Shown here one piece after another: positions 20,985-29,573 of a DNA stretch of 64,000 nt; within the stretch, counting starts at the first letter, position 1, and each line of letters opens with the position of its first letter. The stretch covers positions 167,501-231,500 of the forward strand of contig NZ_JAUSVK010000001.1 of assembly GCF_030814655.1 (NCBI RefSeq). The letters run 5' to 3'. Made by a program: the position numbers and the translations under genes. The stretch is from Labrys monachus. GTDB taxonomy: Bacteria > Pseudomonadota > Alphaproteobacteria > Rhizobiales > Labraceae. The notes under the pieces were generated by a model. The model had not been told where the DNA came from. It saw nothing but the letters and a program-made list of their open reading frames with translations, and ran no database searches.

Positions 20985-21320
20985 ATGGCATTCGAACGCG
21001 TCTGTACCCTCGACGACCTCTGGCAAGGCGAAATGGCGAACTACACGGTGGGTGAGACCGAGATCCTTTTGGTGCACACCGACAAGGGGCAACTGGTCGC
21101 GACGCAAGCGATGTGTCCGCATCAGGAGGTGGAGCTGGTTGAAGGTGAGCTGAGCGGCTGTTTTCTCACCTGCCGGGCGCATCTATGGCGGTTCAACGTG
21201 GTGGAGGGAAAGGGTGTCAATCCGACTCACCCAGAACTCGCACTCTACCCAATCAAGGTCGAGAACGACGTCGTGTACGTCGATGTCGAAGGAGTCGAAC
21301 CGAAATACGCACATTCCTGA
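20985..21320 (+). CDS. Rieske-type ferredoxin (TmoC-like)
   Basis: 111 residues. A Rieske cluster site has Cys44-Pro-His46 and Cys63-x-x-His66, 16 residues apart, matching T4MO ferredoxin TmoC. It carries electrons from the reductase to the hydroxylase. Here it is the last of the six component genes instead of the third as in tmoABCDEF and xamoABCDEF. Confidence 0.93.
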   Translation: MAFERVCTLDDLWQGEMANYTVGETEILLVHTDKGQLVATQAMCPHQEVELVEGELSGCFLTCRAHLWRFNVVEGKGVNPTHPELALYPIKVENDVVYVDVEGVEPKYAHS

Positions 21321-21690
21321 GATCGACGGAACGCGCATCGAGGTGGCCGATCTCGTGCGCAGCATCGCGCGAGGCGGCCGGCGAGGGACGAGGCGGAGCA
21401 TGGGAGATCGTGATGACAAGTCCGAGTGACGGCCGGTCGGCCATGAAAGCGTACCCGTCGGGTTTCCGGGCCGCGTCGCCGCCTGACGCATCGAAATTGC
21501 GTGAGCTGCTGGTTCGCGCGCCGGGCAAATCGCCCAAGGCCTCCCGATCCGCCTGTCAATGCCAGCTCGCGTCCGATCAAGGCGTGGCCGGCGGGGAAAC
21601 GTGCGCGTTGCGAGCCGCGTGGATGTCGCGGTCAGCGAAGTACTCCGGGTAGTCGTGCCGTCATTCATTGTGTGAGCTGAGGATCTTCTG
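21321..21690 (+). other. intra-operon gap
   Basis: 370 bases between the Rieske and biotin-carrier genes, far longer than the other gaps in this operon. One small frame (21413-21652) is described separately. No clear terminator is visible, so a second internal promoter or a deleted gene is possible. A run Q-G-L-P-I-R-L in one frame faintly recalls amidase ends but is too short to name. Confidence 0.35.
21413..21652 (+). CDS. hypothetical small protein
   Basis: 79-residue frame starting MTSPSDGRSAMKAYPSGFRA, with GGGAG seven bases before the ATG. No family recognised, no signal peptide or membrane segment. Composition is rich in Ala, Arg and Ser, so it may be a chance frame in GC-rich DNA. 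Included because it fills the only large gap inside the operon. Confidence 0.25.
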   Translation: MTSPSDGRSAMKAYPSGFRAASPPDASKLRELLVRAPGKSPKASRSACQCQLASDQGVAGGETCALRAAWMSRSAKYSG

Positions 21691-21933
21691 ATGAGCATCA
21701 AGCAAGTACGAGCCCCGATGCCTGGAACTTTCTATCGGTCCTCGGGGCCCGATCAGCCCCCGTTCAAGGCGGATGGCGACACGGTGACGAGCGCCGACAC
21801 GATCGGCCTGATCGAAGTAATGAAGACCTTTCACACGGTCGCAGCCGGCGTCGACGGCAAGGCGCTCCGTTTTCTCGTCGACAACGAAGATCCGGTGATG
21901 GCCGGTCAGGTGATCGCCGAGGTGGACGAATGA
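21691..21933 (+). CDS. biotin carboxyl carrier protein domain (BCCP-like)
   Basis: 80 residues, a minimal biotinyl domain: V-R-A-P-M-P-G-T-F-Y-R near the start and the biotinylation site E-V-M-K with Lys45. It lacks the Pro/Ala-rich N-terminal extension of AccB and is thus of the compact type seen in Pxp-linked and urea-carboxylase-like systems. Ribosome site GAGGATCTTCTG precedes the ATG. The stop overlaps the start of the biotin carboxylase gene (ATGA), so the two are translationally coupled. Confidence 0.92.
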   Translation: MSIKQVRAPMPGTFYRSSGPDQPPFKADGDTVTSADTIGLIEVMKTFHTVAAGVDGKALRFLVDNEDPVMAGQVIAEVDE

Positions 21934-23315
21934 CCATTCGTTCGCTGCTCATCGCCAATCGGGGTGAGATCGCGGTCCGCATCATCAAGGCCGCGAAGGC
22001 GCTCGGCATCCGCACCGTCCAGGTGCACAGCGCCGCCGATGCTGACATGCTCGCCGTAAAGCTGGCGGATGAGGCGATCGACATCGGCCCGCCGGCGGCC
22101 AAGAAGTCTTATCTCAGCATTCCCGCGGTCATCAACGCGGCCAAGCGCGCCGGCGTCGATGCGATTCATCCGGGCTACGGCTTCCTCTCCGAGAACGGCG
22201 ATTTTGCCGATGCGGTCGAAGCCGCGGGGATGATTTTCATCGGCCCGAAAGGCGACGCGATCCGGCTGCTCGGAGATAAAGTTGCGGCGCGCGAAGTCGC
22301 CAAGAAAGCCGGCGTGCCGACGGTGCCGGGCAGTGACGGCCGTGTAGACGGCATTGTAGCTGCGCGGAAGGTCGCCGAGACGACGGGCTTTCCGATCATG
22401 ATCAAGGCGGCGGCCGGCGGCGGCGGTCGCGGCATCCGCATCGCCAACAATATGGCCGAGTTGGAGAGCCAATTTCCGATGGCGTCGGCCGAGGCGCTTG
22501 CCGCGTTCGGTGACGGCGGCTTGTATCTGGAGAAAGTCATTTCCCGCGCCCGCCATGTCGAGGTGCAGATCCTCGGCGATGGCGAGAACGTCGTGCATTG
22601 CTACGAGCGCGAATGCTCGCTGCAGCGTCGCCGCCAGAAGGTGTGGGAGGAAGCCCAGGCGTTCCTGCTGCCAGCCCGCGTGCGCGAGAAGCTCTGCGCC
22701 AGCGCCGTCGCGCTCGCGCGTGAAGTGAAATATCGCGGCGCCGGCACCGTCGAATATCTCTACGACGACGAGACGCAGGACTTCTACTTCATCGAGGTGA
22801 ATACCCGTATCCAGGTCGAACACCCGGTCACCGAGATGATCACCGGCATCGATCTCGTGCAGGAAATGATCCGCGTCGCTGGCGGCGCCAGACTGTCGGT
22901 CACGCAGAACGATATCGTGCCGCGCGGCCATGCCATCGAGTGCCGCATCAATGCCGAGGACGCGACTCGCGACTTCATGCCCGCGCCGGGCCAGATCGGC
23001 CGGCTCAGCATCCCCGAAGGCGAAGGCATCCGTTTCGATACGATGCTGTACGCCGGCTATTCGATCCCGCCGTTCTACGACTCGCTGCTCGGCAAGCTGA
23101 TCGTCTGGGCCGAAACCCGCGATGCATGTCTCGACCGATTAAAGGGGGCGCTGCAGCAGCTCGAGATCGGCGGCGTGCCGACGACGGTGCCGCTGCATCT
23201 GGCGCTCGCCGGCGACGACAGCGTACGCCGCGGCGCGTTTCATACGCGCTTTCTCGAAGCCTGGCTCGAGGCCGAATTCAGCCGACAACTCCAATCCAAG
23301 TCCGAGGTGGCGTGA
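21930..23315 (+). CDS. biotin carboxylase (AccC-like)
   Basis: 461 residues. The N-terminal pre-ATP-grasp domain reads L-I-A-N-R-G-E-I-A-V-R-I-I. The ATP-grasp has a glycine-rich loop at about 160-169 (AAAGGGGRGI) and E-V-N-T-R-I-Q-V-E-H-P-V-T-E near 290; a C-terminal biotin-carboxylase domain follows. It carboxylates the biotin on the adjacent carrier with ATP and bicarbonate. The gene next to it is not a classical acetyl-CoA carboxyltransferase but PxpB, with which its stop codon overlaps. Confidence 0.93.
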   Translation: MTIRSLLIANRGEIAVRIIKAAKALGIRTVQVHSAADADMLAVKLADEAIDIGPPAAKKSYLSIPAVINAAKRAGVDAIHPGYGFLSENGDFADAVEAAGMIFIGPKGDAIRLLGDKVAAREVAKKAGVPTVPGSDGRVDGIVAARKVAETTGFPIMIKAAAGGGGRGIRIANNMAELESQFPMASAEALAAFGDGGLYLEKVISRARHVEVQILGDGENVVHCYERECSLQRRRQKVWEEAQAFLLPARVREKLCASAVALAREVKYRGAGTVEYLYDDETQDFYFIEVNTRIQVEHPVTEMITGIDLVQEMIRVAGGARLSVTQNDIVPRGHAIECRINAEDATRDFMPAPGQIGRLSIPEGEGIRFDTMLYAGYSIPPFYDSLLGKLIVWAETRDACLDRLKGALQQLEIGGVPTTVPLHLALAGDDSVRRGAFHTRFLEAWLEAEFSRQLQSKSEVA

Positions 23316-24190
23316 TGGGCATTCGCTATTCGTTCGGAGGCGACGAACATCTGTTCGTCGAGTGCAGCGAGGAGATGTCGCTCGACGCGTTTTTCAAGAG
23401 CCTGTCGATGACCAACGGCATCCGCGACAGCGAGATCAAGGGCATCACGGAAATCTGTCCGGCCAACGCCTCGTTTCAGGTCAAGTTCGATCCAGACATC
23501 ATCAAGCCCGACGATCTGCTGCGCGAGGTGAAGTCGATCGAGGGCGCCGCCGCCAAATCCGAGCCGGTGATCCGGACCCGCATCATCGAAATTCCGGTGC
23601 TCTACAACGATCCGTGGACGCACGAGACGCTCATGCGGTTCCGCGAGCGCCATCAGGATCCGACGAGTACCGATCTCGAATACGCCGCGCGGATCAATCA
23701 CCACGCCACGGTCGACGATTTCATCGCAGCCCATGCGGGTTCGCCGTGGTTCGTCTCAATGGTCGGCTTCGTCGCCGGTCTGCCGTTCATGTATCAGATG
23801 GTCGACCGGCAGCGGCAGATCGAGGTGCCGAAATATCTGCGCCCGCGCACCGACACGCCGAAGCTCACCATCGGCCACGGCGGCTGCTTCGGCTGCATCT
23901 ATTCGGTGCGCGGCGCCGGCGGCTATCAGATGTTCGGCGTCACGCCGATGCCGATCTTCGATCCGACCCAGACGACGAGCTATCTACGGGACTTCATGGT
24001 GTTCTTCCGGCCAGGAGACATCGTGAAGTTCAAACCGATCGACCGCCCGGCCTATGACCAGGCGGTCGAGGAGGTCGATAACGGCCAGTTCGCGCCGCCG
24101 ATTCGCGACGTCAGCTTCGACCTGCGCGAATTCTCCAAGGACATTGACGGCTACAACGCCAAGCTGGAGGGCGTTCTCAATGGCCATTAA
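23315..24190 (+). CDS. pxpB: PxpB/KipI family (AHS1) protein
   Basis: 291 residues; the ATG at 23315 overlaps the TGA of the biotin carboxylase gene. The allophanate-hydrolase-subunit-1/KipI region includes V-E-I/I-P-V-L-Y-N-type strands (I-I-E-I-P-V-L-Y), V-G-F-V-A-G-L-P-F-M-Y, L-T-I-G-H-G-G-C-F-G and G-G-Y-Q-M-F-G-V-T-P-M. In urea carboxylase the homologous AHS1/AHS2 segment is the carboxyltransferase part. In PxpABC it is a subunit of 5-oxoprolinase. It overlaps the next gene by 11 bp. Confidence 0.9.
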   Translation: MGIRYSFGGDEHLFVECSEEMSLDAFFKSLSMTNGIRDSEIKGITEICPANASFQVKFDPDIIKPDDLLREVKSIEGAAAKSEPVIRTRIIEIPVLYNDPWTHETLMRFRERHQDPTSTDLEYAARINHHATVDDFIAAHAGSPWFVSMVGFVAGLPFMYQMVDRQRQIEVPKYLRPRTDTPKLTIGHGGCFGCIYSVRGAGGYQMFGVTPMPIFDPTQTTSYLRDFMVFFRPGDIVKFKPIDRPAYDQAVEEVDNGQFAPPIRDVSFDLREFSKDIDGYNAKLEGVLNGH

Positions 24191-25154
24191 GGTCGTGCAT
24201 CACGGACTCGCCACCACCGTTCAGGATCTCGGACGTCCCGGTTACTTTCATCTCGGCATTCCGGTCGGCGGCGCGATGGATCGCTACGCGATGCGCGCCG
24301 CCAATCTCCTGGTCGGCAACGACGAGGGCGCGGCTGGTCTTGAAGCCGTGTTCATGGGCCCGCAGCTCGAGTTCACGGCCGACGCATTGGTGGCCGTCAC
24401 CGGGGCCGATATGCCGGTCAAGATCGACGGCGTCGACCAGCCCGGCTGGACGGCGCTCAAGGTCAAGGCCGGCCAGAAACTGTCGTTCGACTTCCTCAAC
24501 TCCGGCGCGCGCATTTGCATCGCCGTCAGCGGCGGCATCGACGTTCCGGTGGCGCTCGGAAGCCGCTCGACCTATCCGATCGGCGCGCTCGGAGGCTACA
24601 AAGGCCGGCCGATCCAGGCGGGCGACGAACTGCCGGTCGGCGAGGGCAGCCTAGCGAGCGAGGGCCGCAGCGTCGATCCAGGCCTGCGGCGCGTACCCGG
24701 CAAACTCGCCGAACTCCGCGTCCTGCCGGGCCTGTATTGGCATCGACTGACGGAGGCCGCGAAGGAGACCTTCTTCGCCGACGAATGGAAGGTCGCCAAC
24801 GAGGCGGACCGGATGGGCTATCGCTTCAAGGGCGGCCGCAAGCTCGACCTCGTCGAGCGCGAGCAGCCGTTCGGCGCGGGCTCCGATCCCTCGAACATCG
24901 TCGATAGCTGCTACCCGTACGGATCGATCCAGGTGCCCGGCGGAACGGAGCCGATCATCCTTCATCGCGACGCGGTGTCCGGTGGTGGTTACTTCATGGT
25001 CGGCACGGTGATCGCCGCCGACATGGACCTGATCGGCCAACTGCAGCCGCACACGCCCACCCGCTTCGTCAAAGTCGACATGGATCAGGCGCTCGCCGCC
25101 CGGGCCGACGAGGCCGTCCGCCTTGAACGCCTTCGTGTAACCTTGAAGTCATAA
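24180..25154 (+). CDS. pxpC: PxpC/KipA family (AHS2) protein
   Basis: 324 residues from the ATG at 24180. AHS2/KipA motifs: T-T-V-Q-D-L-G-R-P-G-Y near the start, then G-G-A-M-D-R-Y-A-M-R-A-A-N, A-V-S-G-G-I-D-V-P, and S-N-I-V-D-S-C-Y-P-Y-G-S-I-Q-V-P-G-G near residue 240. It pairs with PxpB. Together with the carrier and the biotin carboxylase, the four genes supply every domain of a urea-carboxylase-type enzyme on separate chains. Confidence 0.92.
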   Translation: MAIKVVHHGLATTVQDLGRPGYFHLGIPVGGAMDRYAMRAANLLVGNDEGAAGLEAVFMGPQLEFTADALVAVTGADMPVKIDGVDQPGWTALKVKAGQKLSFDFLNSGARICIAVSGGIDVPVALGSRSTYPIGALGGYKGRPIQAGDELPVGEGSLASEGRSVDPGLRRVPGKLAELRVLPGLYWHRLTEAAKETFFADEWKVANEADRMGYRFKGGRKLDLVEREQPFGAGSDPSNIVDSCYPYGSIQVPGGTEPIILHRDAVSGGGYFMVGTVIAADMDLIGQLQPHTPTRFVKVDMDQALAARADEAVRLERLRVTLKS

Positions 25155-25168
25155 CTGGGGGACGGAAC

Positions 25169-26236
25169 ATGACACTTCGCTCAACTCTACTGACCGCTTC
25201 GATCGTCGCGTTTATCGCTGGTGCGGCTCATGCTGAAGATTGGTTCCCCTACAAGGCGATGAAGACCGAGCCGCCGTTTGCCACAGACGGCAAACAGGAA
25301 GAGGTTTCGTACATGCCGCTGGCGAAGGCCAGCCAACCTTGGAAGATCTGCGTGTCGTTTCCGCACATGAAGGACGCCTACTGGCTCGGCGTCGATTACG
25401 GCGTTGTCGACGAGGCCAAGCGGCTCGGCGTGTCGATGAATCTGCTCAACGCCGGCGGCTACACCGAGCTCAACACCCAGATTTCCCAGATCGAGGACTG
25501 CGTCGCCAACGGAGCCCAGGCCGTGGTGATCGGCGCGATCTCGTTCGATGGCCTGAACAATCTGGTGACCGAGATCAACAAGAAGGGCATCCCAGTCATC
25601 GACGTCGTCAACGGCATTTCGTCGCCGAACGTCACCGCCAAGTCGCTGGTGTCGTTCTACACGATGGGGCAATCGGCCGGCGAGTACCTGGCCAAGAAAC
25701 ACCCGGCCGGCAGTAAGGAAGTAAAGGTCGGCTGGTTCCCGGGCCCGGCGGGCGCCGGTTGGGTCGAAGCCGCCAACAGGGGCTTCCTCGACGCGGTCAA
25801 AGGCTCCGCGCTGAAAGTCCTCGACGCCAAATATGGTGACACCGGCAAGGAGGTGCAGCAGAAGCTGGTCGAGGACGTGCTGCAGGCTAATCCCGACATC
25901 GGCTATGTCGCGGGCACCGCTGTTACTGCAGAAGCTGCGCAGGGCGTCATTCGCGAGCGCGGCCTGCAGGGCAAGGTCGATCTGATGGCGTTCTATATGA
26001 CGCCCGGCGTCTATGAAGGCATTAAGCGCGGCTTCATCCTCGCGGCGCCTGCGGACTCGATGGTTATTCAGGGGCGTATCGCGATCGATCAGGCCGTGCG
26101 TATCCTGGAGAAGAAAGACTACATCAAGCATGTCGGTCCGAAGATCTTCGTCGTGGACCAGCAGAACGTGAACAGCGTCCCCCGCACCAGCATCCTTCCG
26201 CCGGACGACTTCAAGCCGGTCTTCAAGGTGAACTAA
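25169..26236 (+). CDS. periplasmic sugar/TorT-type substrate-binding protein
   Basis: 355 residues with a clear signal peptide (about 1-22, cleavage after A-H-A before E-D-W). A type-1 periplasmic binding fold (K-I-C-V-S-F-P-H-M-K-D-A-Y-W-L-G-V-D-Y-G) has the sequence style of TorT, the TMAO-binding protein, and of LacI-type ABC binding proteins. GGGGG precedes the ATG. It is the first gene of a complete ABC importer whose other parts follow directly, so it most likely binds the pathway substrate. A polar or nitrogen-containing ligand is a guess from TorT similarity. Confidence 0.9.
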   Translation: MTLRSTLLTASIVAFIAGAAHAEDWFPYKAMKTEPPFATDGKQEEVSYMPLAKASQPWKICVSFPHMKDAYWLGVDYGVVDEAKRLGVSMNLLNAGGYTELNTQISQIEDCVANGAQAVVIGAISFDGLNNLVTEINKKGIPVIDVVNGISSPNVTAKSLVSFYTMGQSAGEYLAKKHPAGSKEVKVGWFPGPAGAGWVEAANRGFLDAVKGSALKVLDAKYGDTGKEVQQKLVEDVLQANPDIGYVAGTAVTAEAAQGVIRERGLQGKVDLMAFYMTPGVYEGIKRGFILAAPADSMVIQGRIAIDQAVRILEKKDYIKHVGPKIFVVDQQNVNSVPRTSILPPDDFKPVFKVN

Positions 26237-26280
26237 CTGGCCAGCCGGCTCGGCTTCGGTTGAACCGGCACTGATTGGTG

Positions 26281-27819
26281 ATGATCGTGAGTGTCACGGG
26301 CGAACCGCTTCTGGTCGAGATGTCGGGAATCTCCAAGGAGTTTCCCGGCGTCAAAGCCCTGTCCGCCGTCGATTTCCAGCTCAAACGTGGCGAAGTCCAT
26401 GTGCTGTTCGGCGAAAACGGCGCAGGCAAATCGACGCTCATATCCATCCTGTCCGGTGTGTATCGCCCGACATCCGGCACCTTGCGCGTGGCCGGCGAGG
26501 CGGTGCACTTCCGATCGGTGCAGGACGCGCGCAAGGCCGGCATCGGCACCGTGTTTCAGGAGCTTTCGCTGGTGCCGACGCTCACCGTGTTCGAGAACGT
26601 GCACCTCGGAGAGGAACTGATGCGCGGGCCGCTGGTCGACCGCAAGGCGATGGAGCGCACCACACGCGAGCTGATCGACACGCTCGGCTTCGATATCGAC
26701 GTCCGCCAGCCGGTGTCGCGGTTGTCACGCGCGCAGCAGCAGATGGTCGAGATCGCCAAGGCGCTCCACGCCAAGGCGCGCGTGCTGATCCTGGACGAGC
26801 CGACCGCCTCGCTGACGGAGCGCGAGACCGAGCGGCTTTTCGAATTCATCCGGCAAGCGCGGCAGCGCGGCGTCGGCATCATCTATATCTCGCACCGCAT
26901 CCAGGAATTCGCCAAGATCGCAGATCGCATCACCGTGCTGCGCGACGGCAAGCTGATCGCCACCGTCGATCAGCCGTTCACGTCGGAAGACGCGCTCGTC
27001 ACCCTGATGATGGGCCGCGCGATCGACAAGGTCTATCCGCATATTGGCCGCCAGCCGGATGGCGAGACCGTGCTGTCGCTCCGCGGCATTCGCGCCGTCG
27101 GCGTCAACGGCGTCGATATCGATGTGCGGGCCGGCGAAGTGCTCGGCGTCGCCGGCTTGGTCGGCTCGGGCAAATCGCGGGTGTGGCGGAGTATCCTCGG
27201 CCTGCAGCCGCTGGAGCGCGGAACCGTCGCCTTGTTCGGCGATGACGTCAGCGGCCTGCCGACGCGTGAACTGCTGCGCCGCGGCGTGTTTTATCTGTCG
27301 CCGGATCGCAAGTCCGAAGGCCTCGTGCTGTCGGCGTCGTCGCGCGACAATCTCCGCCTCGATCTGCTCGATCGCAGCGACCTTTCCGGGCCGCTTGGTC
27401 TGCGATCGCCGCGCCGCATGCGTGCTGCCGCGGATGCGATCGGCGCGCGCGTCGATCTCGCGCCGCGTTCGCTGCCGAAGATGGTGGCGGCGCTGTCCGG
27501 CGGCAATCAGCAGAAGGTGCTGTTCGGCAAGGGGCTCGCCCGGGACCGTCGCCTCTACATCTTCGACGAGCCGACCATCGGCGTCGACATGGGCACGCGC
27601 AGCCAGCTCTATCTGCTGATCCGCGATCTCGCCGAGGCCGGCAAAGCCGTGGTGATCATCTCGTCCGATCTGCCGGAGGTGATGCATCTGGCTCATCGGC
27701 TGCTGGTGTTTTCCAACGGCAGGATTTCGGCCGAACTCGAGGGAGACGACCTCGTCGAGGACGTCGTGCTTCGGCATTTCTTCACGGATTCGAGGGAGCC
27801 CATCGATGAGTGCGCCTGA
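26281..27819 (+). CDS. ABC transporter ATPase, RbsA/MglA type
   Basis: 512 residues with two ABC domains. The first has Walker A GENGAGKST, signature L-S-R-A-Q-Q-Q and Walker B V-L-I-L-D-E-P-T-A-S. The second has Walker A-like GLVGSGKSR and signature L-S-G-G-N-Q-Q-K. The degenerate second half is typical of the carbohydrate-uptake-2 subfamily. The ATG at 26281 is preferred over the in-frame GTG one codon earlier. It overlaps the permease gene by 14 bp. Confidence 0.93.
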   Translation: MIVSVTGEPLLVEMSGISKEFPGVKALSAVDFQLKRGEVHVLFGENGAGKSTLISILSGVYRPTSGTLRVAGEAVHFRSVQDARKAGIGTVFQELSLVPTLTVFENVHLGEELMRGPLVDRKAMERTTRELIDTLGFDIDVRQPVSRLSRAQQQMVEIAKALHAKARVLILDEPTASLTERETERLFEFIRQARQRGVGIIYISHRIQEFAKIADRITVLRDGKLIATVDQPFTSEDALVTLMMGRAIDKVYPHIGRQPDGETVLSLRGIRAVGVNGVDIDVRAGEVLGVAGLVGSGKSRVWRSILGLQPLERGTVALFGDDVSGLPTRELLRRGVFYLSPDRKSEGLVLSASSRDNLRLDLLDRSDLSGPLGLRSPRRMRAAADAIGARVDLAPRSLPKMVAALSGGNQQKVLFGKGLARDRRLYIFDEPTIGVDMGTRSQLYLLIRDLAEAGKAVVIISSDLPEVMHLAHRLLVFSNGRISAELEGDDLVEDVVLRHFFTDSREPIDECA

Positions 27820-28843
27820 CGCAGTGGATAGCGCCTCCGCTGCGACGCCCGGCCTATCCGCGATCAACGCCGTGAAGACCCTGTTTCTCAAGGTCGGCGT
27901 GCTGCCGTTTTTCCTGGCTGCCGCGCTGATCGTGTTCTCGCTGGTCTCAGGTAATTTCCTGACCGTCAGTAATCTGACGAATGTGGCACGGCAGTCGGTC
28001 TATCTGATCCTGGTGTCGCTCGGGCAGATGGTGGTGCTGATCACCGGCGGCTTCGATCTTGCGGTCGGCACCGCCATCGCGCTCACCTCGGTGGTCAGCG
28101 CCCTCGCCATGGTTGCGTTGGCGGCGATGATGCCCGGCCACGTGTGGGCTGTGATCATGCTCGGCAGCCTCGCCGGCATCGGTGCCGCGCTGGTGATCGG
28201 CTGCGTCAACGGCGTCGGCATAGCGCAGTTCAGCGTGTCTCCATTCATCATGACGCTCGGCGTGCAATCGGTCGGCGCCGGGCTGGCGCTGTATCTGACC
28301 GGAGGCGTGCCGGTGTCGCGCCTACCGCTCGACTTCGGCAACATTTTCGGCTTCGGGCGTATCGTCGGCGTGCCGGTCCCGGTCGTCGTCGCGCTGACAG
28401 CCATTGCGGCGACCTGGGTGATGATGAATCGGACCCGGCTCGGCACGCAGATCTGCGCGGTGGGCGGCAACATCAAAGCCGCGCATCTATCGGCGATCAA
28501 CACCAAGAAGGTGTTGTTCCTGGCCTATGTGTTCAGTGCGGTGCTCGCCTCGCTCGCGGGTTTGTTGCTCACGGCGCGCGTTGAGTCTGGAGAAACCAAT
28601 CTCGGCGGCTCGATGGCGCTGGAATCGATTGCAGCCTGTGTCATCGCCGGCGTGTCGCTGCGTGGCGGAATCGGTCGCGTCGAGAATGTCGTGCTCGGTG
28701 CGTTCTTCATCGCGCTCGTTCAGAACGGGATGAACATTGCCCAGATCGGCTCCTACCTGCAAATGGTTCTACTCGGTGGGCTGCTGATCCTAGCCGTGGT
28801 CATCGATCAATTGCGCTATCGCATGCTGATCGGCTCGACATGA
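27806..28843 (+). CDS. ABC transporter permease, RbsC type
   Basis: 345 residues, about eight to ten hydrophobic helices, with the family signatures G-G-F-D-L-A-V-G-T and A-V-G-G-N-I-K-A-A-H-L-S-A-I and a C-terminal G-V-S-L-R-G-G-I-G. One gene only, so the permease is a homodimer as in ribose-type systems. With 25169-27819 it forms a complete importer. Confidence 0.92.
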   Translation: MSAPDAVDSASAATPGLSAINAVKTLFLKVGVLPFFLAAALIVFSLVSGNFLTVSNLTNVARQSVYLILVSLGQMVVLITGGFDLAVGTAIALTSVVSALAMVALAAMMPGHVWAVIMLGSLAGIGAALVIGCVNGVGIAQFSVSPFIMTLGVQSVGAGLALYLTGGVPVSRLPLDFGNIFGFGRIVGVPVPVVVALTAIAATWVMMNRTRLGTQICAVGGNIKAAHLSAINTKKVLFLAYVFSAVLASLAGLLLTARVESGETNLGGSMALESIAACVIAGVSLRGGIGRVENVVLGAFFIALVQNGMNIAQIGSYLQMVLLGGLLILAVVIDQLRYRMLIGST

Positions 28844-28979
28844 GCGCGGCTCGCTTTAGCATTTGCGGTGACCGCAACATCCGCCTTCGGGCCGGCCTGA
28901 TCGAGCTCGCTATCCTATTTTGTGCGATCCTGTCGACTAACGCTCGTTAACAGAAATCCATGAACCTCTTGGAGCAGAC

Positions 28980-29192
28980 ATGCCTTTCATTCGTGTAGAC
29001 TGGTTTCCCGGCCGGACCCTCGAACAGAAGCGCGAGCTTGCGGAGGTTCTGACCCGCGAATTCGCGCGGATCGCAAAATGCAAGCCGGAAACGATCAATT
29101 TCATCTTCACGGAAGTTTCGCGGGAGGATTGGGGCCGCAACGGCAAGCTGTTCTGCGACGCCTACGAATATGAGAATGATCAAAAGGCATGA
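28980..29192 (+). CDS. 4-oxalocrotonate tautomerase-family protein
   Basis: 70 residues, length and pattern of 4-OT-like tautomerases: the second residue is proline (MPFIRVDWFPGRTLEQKREL), which becomes the catalytic N-terminal base after Met removal. TTGGAG lies six bases before the ATG. It follows the permease by 136 nt and probably ends the operon. A tautomerase or hydratase step on an enol or oxo-acid from the pathway fits, but the substrate is unknown. Confidence 0.85.
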   Translation: MPFIRVDWFPGRTLEQKRELAEVLTREFARIAKCKPETINFIFTEVSREDWGRNGKLFCDAYEYENDQKA

Positions 29193-29570
29193 CGTGCGGT
29201 CACAGCTAAAGGCGTGTAACGCATCTCGTCGTATACTACACGGCCAGATACCCTGCGCTACCTGAGATCAGTCGTAGCGGCTGCTTTAGCGACCATACAG
29301 ATAGAGTGCTCCAACTCGAAGGGACCATCTGTCCTTGCGACCAATGTTCAGCGTGGGGTAGTTTTGCTCTGGTGCCTTGCCGTGGAAAAGGTCTCATCCA
29401 ACGCTTGCACTAGTCGGGTGCTCGGCTGTCGATGCGTTGTCCGGTGAACTGTTGCAAATTCATCATCGAGAGTTTTGAGATCACGACCAAGCACCCCAAG
29501 TTCCACCCGGGCCAGGGCCACCCGGGGTGGGGCTCCGCGGCTCAAGGAGGACAAGTATGAGCCGCATGGA
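29193..29570. other. intergenic, no recognisable gene
   Basis: About 380 bases between the catabolic island and the first IS5 copy. A minus-strand frame at 29348-29554 encodes 68 residues with no family resemblance that I can name. No terminator hairpin with a T-run is evident. The island's right boundary probably lies here. Confidence 0.4.
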
Positions 29571-29573
29571 TTA

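Noticed and set aside
20985-21652. A long plus-strand frame at 21185-21652 overlapping the Rieske gene
   Set aside because: Its first half is out of frame inside the Rieske gene; only the part from 21413 with its own ribosome site is kept, at low confidence.
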